A DNA stretch of 64,000 nt from positions 33,410,166 through 33,474,165 of the forward strand of contig CAIIXF020000011.1 of the NCBI GenBank assembly GCA_903813345.2. Reading direction: 5' to 3'. The notes under the pieces were generated by a model. The model saw only the letters and a program-made list of their open reading frames with translations. It did not search any database and was not told the origin of the DNA. This DNA is from Owenia fusiformis. Taxonomy: Eukaryota > Annelida > Polychaeta > Sabellida > Oweniidae. A program made the position numbers and the translations under genes. Position 1 is the first letter of the stretch; each line of letters begins with the position of its first letter. This document shows, in pieces, positions 49,401-58,400 of the stretch.

Positions 49401-52400
49401 ATCAATTAATGTTCACATTCCCCATTACACAAATGCAGGGTAGTACATTGAAGATTGGCTTTAAAGCACTTGCAGCGTTTAGTTGAACTTTGTTGCTTCC
49501 AAATGCATTTTTAAAAGCATCTGAGGCTTGGGGTAGTGTCTTCCACATTGGAACCAAAATCATTTTTCCAGTCTTGGTGTTGATTGATTCCCAACCCCAT
49601 TGTGAGGGTGATGGAATAACTGGGATGGCTATAGTGGACTGCCCCCTTACATATACTGCCTGGTAAATGACACACTTGCTGCTCTAAAGCGTCTAATGTT
49701 GGGGGAATGTTCTCAATTTGTTTGGTTTTCTTCATGAACATTTCTTGTCTTGCAGCATTTATAGTTGTTTTGTTGCTTTCTGTATTGTATAAAATAACAA
49801 TGAAAGGTTCAATGATTGGCATAGCTACGGCTAACTTATTTGGATCTTTAGCCAAAATTGGGCGTTTGTCAATTCGGGATAAGCATTCCATTGTTTCCAT
49901 GCTGTTGTTTTGGATTTACCATGGAATCCAGATGTGGTGTCTTAACCAGTGAGGGCATGAAATAAGGGGAGACAAGTGGCCATGCTAAGTCCAAGGGACC
50001 CATTTCATGGGTTGGATAATTTTTCCAATTTCCAAAAGCTATCCATCCACTTGGCGTTGTTTGCCTGTTCCTTCTTTCTGTCTGGTTGATAGTTTAAAAC
50101 TGTTTTCCAGGTACTGATCCCACACAATGTCTAGTCGTTCCACTCATGCTACCTGGGAAGAAATATAGTTTTTATTCATTGAACACATGATCTGAGTACT
50201 GTTTGAATATTTTGGCCTGTTGGAGTTTCAAAAGGTGCACAATAGCTGCACCATCAAGGAGCAATGCTTCTACCTGTGGGCATTCAACTTGTTGATTTCC
50301 AGTAGGTAGCTGCTCTAATGGTTTGAGAATGCCAGACTTATTTGTCATTTTGAGAAAAGGGCACAGTCATTTTTTAATGTTTCCTTGTTTATATTCATCT
50401 TTGTTTTCTGTTCTTTAAATATTTTGTAGTTGTTTCTCTTCATAGTGTCTGCTTAAGGGTTTGTTCTGTCAACCAGTCTTTCCTTAATGTACAATGTGTA
50501 CTAATCCTGAGGGGTCATTCATCAAGCTATCGCAATCACTGCGACGTCGCAGACACTGCGACCACCGTGCGGGGTCGCAGTCGCACTATTCATTAACAAA
50601 TCGCAGTCTGCGATGTCCATGCGACCAGTCGCAGTGATTACCATGTGGACGTGCTTGTACACGTGTTAGTTATCCTTTCGAGATCCTCTTGTATCATTTC
50701 GTAAACTTTTATAATAGTTAACCCTAGGCATATGACATCGCAAAATAAGGTCCGCATCATCGTTTATTTGAAGAGGATCTGTACGATCTCTAAGTACGCG
50801 TTCTCTACGCAGAGCATTACGATTGAAATCAACCATCAGTTGCGCCATTTCGAACGAATAAACGCTTCCAACGGACGATTAACGTGTCATGCAAGATTGA
50901 CAATATGGATACTGAGTGGGCACAGTCACGTGGGTCAAAACCACGTGTAACGCACAATCACTGCGACCGGTCGCACGGTGAAGTACTTAAAAATACAAGC
51001 CGAAAACTAGCTGTTTTTGGTAGCATCACAAACATGTTAAACATAACGCATATGCTCTGCAATTTTTATATAACATGGATCGAATATCGAACTATACGTC
51101 CTAGAATTTCTATATAATTTTATAAAGAAATTCAACTAATTTAAGACATTTTTCGTGAACTAAAATCACTGGGACTGGGTACTACCGGTCGCTTAAATTT
51201 GGGCCATTTTAGGGGTATTTCACTGCGACGTCGCAGAAAATTCTACCGATGGCAGTCGCACGAGATTGATGAATAGGACGTAATCCCTAAAAAGGGCCCT
51301 TGCGACATCGCAGGCTTGCGACGTGCTTGCGATAGCTTGATGAATGACCCCTCTGGCCAGCTTGCTCCATTTCATATAACGGTGTTGATGATACAACTTC
51401 TTTGTTGTCTAAGGAGTACAAGTCTGTTGATGTCTCTTTTGATGAACTTTTGTTGAATACTTTGTTCATGATTAGATAGGTCCTCATCTTGATGATCAAA
51501 TATATTATTCTCAAACTCGGTGATCAGTCTGGATAATTCAGGCCCTCAAACCATCCACTTCTGTAGAGCTGTCTGGGTTATCAAAGAGCCCCACTGCTCC
51601 ACCATCTGATTTAACAAGATTGTTTTTCTGCTCATGAGCTTGATCGATTGCTATGGCAGAAAAGCTTCGTCTCAATTTACACACAGTGAAGTAGCTCTTC
51701 AGGAAGGCTTCATAGATCTCTGGGTGTTTTTCTGGTAGTTGCACCATATCCCTTAGATGTACCGGAACCCATCGAGCATAGTTGGAGTGGTCAAAAATGA
51801 AAAAACGGGAGAAGCTTGCTTATTGATTGGAGGTAAAGCGGAAGTTTTCCGATAGCCCTCACATAGTTAAGGCAGAGGAGTTCAATTTGAATAACTAGAA
51901 ACCAAAACATGAAAACTGGTACATGCTGTTGGGCATTACACCAATCATCAAACTCTTTAGGTATTCCATTGTCAAGATTCTCAACAGATGTATATGTAGC
52001 ATAGACTTTCTTCAGAAGAATGTACTGAAGCTGTCACTCTGTGGCCCTTCTGGTTCTGGTTAAAGTGTGTCACTTTCAGGAAGGAATCTGCTTATAAGAC
52101 TTAAAGGATATTTAAAAGCTTGCATCTTGTTCTCATCCATTCCTTCTAATAAAAAAAATGACCTAAAGGCTTTAAAGTCTCAGGGAAGTTATTGGGAATT
52201 TACACCAAACAGGAAATGAAAAAATCATGTAGATTTTAGAATTTTTTGAAGTAAGATAACAGAGTTCTGCTTTGATCTTCAGTCAGTTGTACTACTCCCA
52301 TATATCATTTACATTGCCAGGATCACAATGGTCATGGTCAAAATGACCCTTTCCATGCAGAAATAGCCTTTTCAGTGCTCTGAAAATGTGACTGAAAATA

Positions 52401-55400
52401 GTAAAAAGTTCGTGTTTCTAAAAGGTCGGTGAACAGAATAATATAATGGGCACATTTTCTGAAAAATTCAATATATTCTGTTCAGTGACCTTTCGGAAGT
52501 GCTAACTTTTAACTTTTTTCAGTCACAATTTCAGAGGGCTGAAAAAGCTATTTCAGCATGGTAAGGGTCATTTTGACAATGACCATTATGATCCTGGTCA
52601 TGTAAATAATATATGGGAGTAGTAAAACTGATAGAAGGTTAAAGCAGAACTCTGTTATCTTAGTTCAAACAATTCTAAAATCCACATGGTTTTCTCATTT
52701 CCTGTTTGGTATTTTCTGATGACTACCCCAAAACCTTAAGCAATATAACTCTTAGATTAATTGCAACGCCTAAGATCATAATTAGGAAAGGAATCTGATG
52801 TTATCTTGCTGAAAGGTGAATAGCAATTATTTCTTAGACCGAAAATGGAGATCTGATTAAATGAATATATTCAATATAGGAAAAGTGGGTGTCAACCTCG
52901 GTCAGGCTTTAAGAATGTTAAAATTCATGAGAAATCATCTTATTATAATGCCAATCTGTCTTAACTAAGAAAGAAGTATGCTAAATCTGCAATATGAGCA
53001 TATTTAAACACATTTATAAAATAAAAAATAAATTCTCTCTCCCCCACCCCCCAGGATTTGGTGGGAGGGGGCATTTGTAATAATTTTGGTCGTTCTAGTG
53101 CACCAAAAAAATGTCTCATGCTCTTAAATCAAAGATGAATGTATATAGAAGATATATGGAAAGTTTCACGCTTCGTTCCATGAATGAACTATTTCCCTGT
53201 TTATTTGCACTATTGATCTCGCTATAAGAAATTGAAAATCTTGAATTTAGCCAATTAGCTCTATTATAATTAAAATTTTGTAGTGACAAAAAATACTTTT
53301 GGAATTCTAAGAAGCTTTAAGAAACTTTTCAGGCTTAAGAATAAATGTAAGAGACAAAACAAATATATAACATTAGCTTAAAAGATCTGCTAGCACTTTA
53401 AATCATACCTCATATCACATATTCACTGTTCCACAGCTGGATGACTCTAACAGCAGTTAGCTTCATTCAAGAAATTCTTTCATTTTCGATAAACATCCAT
53501 GCAAATTAATAAAGCTACGATGGTAAATAACCACAAATAAATGCTCAAACAACCGCGATATTGGAGAATTTTAAAGAAAATGGCTTCACTTAGAATGACT
53601 CTATCTGAAGTTGATGATGACGTAATGATGACGTAGATCATCAACTTCAGTTAGATCAAGATTCAACTTAGTTTAGCTGAAATCGGAGGTTTATCAAAAA
53701 TGAAAGAATCTCGGCAACCATCTTGAATGAAGCTAACTGCAGTTAGAGTCATCCAGCTTTGGAACAGTGATATTAGCTAAATAAATCAGGTAAAATGTAG
53801 AAGCTGTCTTATCAATGCTTTATAATCTGTGTTTTTTATTACATTTCAAATACTGTTTTAGATTCAATAAATAGAGATAAACATCAAAATGATAAATCAG
53901 GATTCTCTATCTTGAAGTGAACACTGGGACATAATTCTGGAAAATATCAGAAAATGGTTTCTCCATTTCAATAATGTCTTACTGCTAATCTATATCAATG
54001 TACTTACCTATAACAAGGTGCTGTAATTGTTTCCCAACTCTCGTTGTATAATAGTGAAGAATCAATCTACCCTTTTTCACTTCCGATCTGAAAAGAAAGC
54101 AGAGTTATGATCAATAATATACATCCAAGATTCAGATGCCAAATATATCCAGAATCTTCTTTATTTATATATGTTAATTGAGCTGAAAATCTTTACATTT
54201 GTAAAACTGGAAAACAATATATAATAAAAATGACATGGGCGTTTCAGAATGACACCACCTTATTGTCAAAGGGAAATGTTTCAGACTCCCAAGTATTCAA
54301 TGTATGAAATACATGTAAAAGCAACAAAACTGCCCCATTATTTTTAGAGTGCCTTTTAAAATGATATAATACAAAAAAAGATTGGATTTTGTACTTTATC
54401 CACATTTTAGTAATCATTTGCAGTAGATCTTTGATACCAATACAATTTTATATGTTCTTACAAAAAATATTATATAAATGAACTAAAATGATAGACCATT
54501 CAATATATTTTCTAAACCTTGTAATACATGAGATATCTATGATGACACCCAAGCATATGTGCCAAAAGGAAAATACTAAAATGTGTTATATAACAGAGCA
54601 AGGAAATGAAAAATTATCTAAGAGTGCAACCTATAATAGGGAAAACAAACCCCAAACATCCCAAACTAACATGTTAAGAAACAATGTACACTGCACCAGC
54701 GTTGGTAAATAAGAAAATTAACCCTTCATACATGTATTGTGACTTGGGACAAAATGGCTGTTACATTCTGGTTAACAGACCACCTCTTATATTCCACTTG
54801 CTTGGGATCTTTGGATCTTAGAAAGAGGGCGCTGGTAATGCAATGTGCTTGGTCCCTTTGCTAATCATGTACATGTATGTATCATATTTAATAATTATTA
54901 AGTGTACATCAACCAATTAATTAATTACATTATCAAATTGTTTTATTGATAATGAGAATGTTATGGTTGCCATAATGATCTAGCTTAAATATTTATGAGA
55001 ATGATGGCTATAGATGAAATCTAAATCATTGTGTAATTTGATATCAGTATTGTTAATGAAAACTGTTGAACAGTTAAGCCATTGTTCATGGCACCACATC
55101 GCCACATTTATCTAGAAATAATGGATTTAATAAAGATTTTAGAGACATTTTATGAAAATTTATGGATATATTCCCTTGTTAATTAATTAAACATTATATT
55201 TATTACACATTATTCTTATACATGATCCATTCAAAGATGTAAACCTTTAACTTTAGCAAGAGACATCATCAACTCGAATCTTGCTGAGGATGGTTGTAAA
55301 TTCAGTCAAAGACTTCATCAAATAAGTGTGACTCATGCCAACTGCTTTGTGAGATATATGGGGCGTGTGGTCTATTCATTATAGATAAGAGTAATTTTTT

Positions 55401-58400
55401 TTATTCAGCAGTAATATTACATACATTTAATACAATATACTATTTAGCTTGATATCCTTCTGGATATATAAAGCATTTAATTACAATAGTTTGTTATGAA
55501 ATAATGGCTTGTTCACTACACCACTTCTTGCTGAATCTTGTAAAAAATTGGTTAACAGTTTTATCCATATATGAGGGACTCATACAAATTAGATTATTAT
55601 TTTAGGGACACAATTATTATTTTTAGGACAATCCTGCCAACTGCAGAACACTTGATTGAGGTATGTTCTGATAAGATTATATTGTTACACTCAGAGGAAG
55701 TGTAAATTGTCATTCGTTATTTTTGTGACCAAAATTCCCTACAGAATTTCACTGCTCATCACCCTAATTTCCTGATTTTGAGAGAATATGTTTTCATAAA
55801 CAATAAAAGGTCAATGAATGTAATGTCATATGACTTTATGTATTAGACCCCATTAGATGATGTTTTTGCATAATGGAATTTTGACACATTTATTGGTATT
55901 ACTTAGTTAATACAAAAATAGAGAGCATTAGAGCAATGAATCTTCACTTTTTTATGTCTCCCATGGAGTTCAAATATACATTGAACCTAGTCAATCTGAT
56001 TTGAATGAGAAGTATGAACACTGATGATGTTATAGCAGGAGATGAAATCTAATAACATAAGTACATGTATATAACACCAAATCTATTACTATATCAAGAG
56101 TAACTAAACAGTAAAATTTTACACAGATCATGGGTTTTTATTTCGAAACCTAATGTGACAACAGTGTCATTTATAATTTCTTCTATTTTACTGTGTAATA
56201 AAAAATAATTTTTTAAAGAACTTCAAAAATTAGATTGATTAAACATGTTAAGATTCCTCAATGAGTATATAAAATAAAAAATGAAAAGGCGACCGAAAAA
56301 ACAGGATCACTCAAAAGTGTAAATATTTCTTCAAAATGATAAAAAAGATGGTGAAAAACAGGATTACACAAAAGGTAACCATATGATAAAGAAAGATGGT
56401 GAAAAACATGAAAAACAAGATCACTCAAAAATGTAACGATTTCTTCAAAATAGTAAAGAAAGATGGTAAAAAACAGGATTATTCAAAAGGGTAACCATTT
56501 CTTCAAAATGGAAAAATGGAAAAAAAGATGGTATGTGTCACAGTGCATCCCATTAAAATCAAAATGTATCATTTGGTTTGGCTAGAAACATCACCATCTG
56601 AAAAACCCAAGTTTCAGAATACCTTTTAAAACATCACCTTGGCATGAGCATAAGAAAAGAGTTGATCCTAGAGCCAAGTGTAACTCAGGATTGGAAATAT
56701 GATCACAGGAATCTTGTTCTGTCAAAATAATTGTAATATAGCACTCTTAAGTGCAATAAAAATCCTAATTACATAATTACAATAATCAATGAACTGCACT
56801 AAATACCATGATTAAAGATATGTGGTTGATTTGGACAACTTGTGGTCCAATACTTACACGTACCTGAATGTAGAACTCTTTATGTCCAGTCTAAATTAAT
56901 CAAAGACATAAAATAATCTATATTAATCAAAATCATAAAATAGAAATATATAAGTGATGTAGGAAAGGTTTTGATTACAGAGTTTCTGAAAGTCAGTTAA
57001 AAAGGTCAGAGTCCAGTAGCCAGGAGGGTTTGAGCAAACTCCTCCCGTTTTATAATCTCTTTTATTTCATCATGTTATAGTTAAATATAACTGAAGTAAA
57101 TAATAAGAGTGACAAATCGCTAAGAATTGTTAACATTATATGTTCACCCCCCTGGCCAAAAAAACTTTCAAAATCATGCAGTTTTTTACCATATTATTAC
57201 CATATTTGTGTTTTTAAAATACAAAAAAAAAGTTGACAAGGCATTAACATGACACAATGTCACCACCAAGTTATTGCGAAGTGTTACAGACACCAACTTG
57301 CAAATTGTTACAGACGACAAACTCCAAATGCAGGTGACATAAAAAGCTATTAATAAGCTAAGGGAAAGAAAGGTTTATACTACATAAAATTAATATTAAC
57401 AAAAACAAAAATTGCAATATCCCCGTACTAACCTAAAAGAAGGCGTCTTCATGTCCGTGTAAGTCATCGACAACATTCTGTGAAGAGCATCAAGATTATT
57501 GACAAAGTGATAGAAATCTTCACCTAGTGTATGTAGCATATCGCCATAGCCATTTTCCAAGCAAAACTCAACAAAATATTCTCCAAATGAGTTGCAGACA
57601 TGGTTCCATTGTACATCTGAAAAACAAAGAAATTATTAGTAGAAATACTCTGGATACCAAAAAAGAGAACAAAACCTTGGATATGTAAGCACAAGTGTTG
57701 ACATGGAAAAGACCAAAAGTATTATGAAACAAAGTATGAAATAACATCCAAAATATTACCACCTGCCATTTGTTACAGACACCAACTGTCAACCGCATGT
57801 ATATGGATTATCTTCAAAGGAACATTATTAAATTCCTCATTAATTGCAAGGATCTTCATTAGATACTTACCAAGGACGTCACATATTGCTTGGATCAGGT
57901 TCCACAGGATCTGGTCATCATAGGCCTTGAATACCATAAAATGAACCCCTTCCTGACACTGTGCTTTAGCCCTGTAAATAAGATAACACTTTCTCAACTG
58001 AAATGCACCAGAACAAAGTTTTGTAACGAAATGTACCAGAACAAGGTTTGTTCATGTTCACTTCAGGCATGTTTTAGCCAATCTACATTACAAATAAGAT
58101 TTACTAGAGTCATATTTATTCACAAATAAAGTCAAAACTCAACGAAAATCTTTTTTTTCTAAATGTTAAACGCAAGTCAACAATATAAAAATACCATCAT
58201 CCATCCAAAGGAATGAATATTAATAAGGCCTAAATTACCAAATAAATATGAGACACAGATATTTGCATATTTTATAGAGTCACTATTTCAGGATGACAAA
58301 GCATAATACACTTATTTGCTTAGTCTACCTTACTATCCAGATCAAATTGATGAGCAATGGTGCAGACTGGTCAAATAGGGTAAGAGCTAATTAATTCTCT

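Larger units (their letters stand above)
48768..53225 (-). mobile_element. 4.4-kb element with about 320-bp inverted arms in a cyclase intron
   Basis: Left arm about 48768-49088 and right arm about 52885-53225 match as inverted repeats through ttcattc-tggaacgaagcgtg, aatcaaagat-aat, the ccaaatcctgggggtggggg block and tttctcatg. Between them are fragments of one decayed - strand gene, a Harbinger-like insertion (50510-51352) and a 507-bp palindrome (52204-52710). The left arm starts about 40 bp outside the cyclase exon acceptor. I read it as one transposon, later invaded by others; no target duplication was identified. Confidence 0.65.
54088..57432 (-). other. 3.3-kb cyclase intron
   Basis: Flanking exons encode adjacent H-NOX residues ([10 protein letters not shown]). 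It holds a GA/A-rich tandem array (56281-56530) and a GTCACCAC-family repeat (57239-57342); nothing else is recognised. Confidence 0.7.

Noticed and set aside
57568-57997. - strand frames starting [10 protein letters not shown] and [10 protein letters not shown] as short genes
   Set aside because: They are chance extensions of the cyclase exons in wrong frames or across splice sites; the spliced frame explains the conserved residues.
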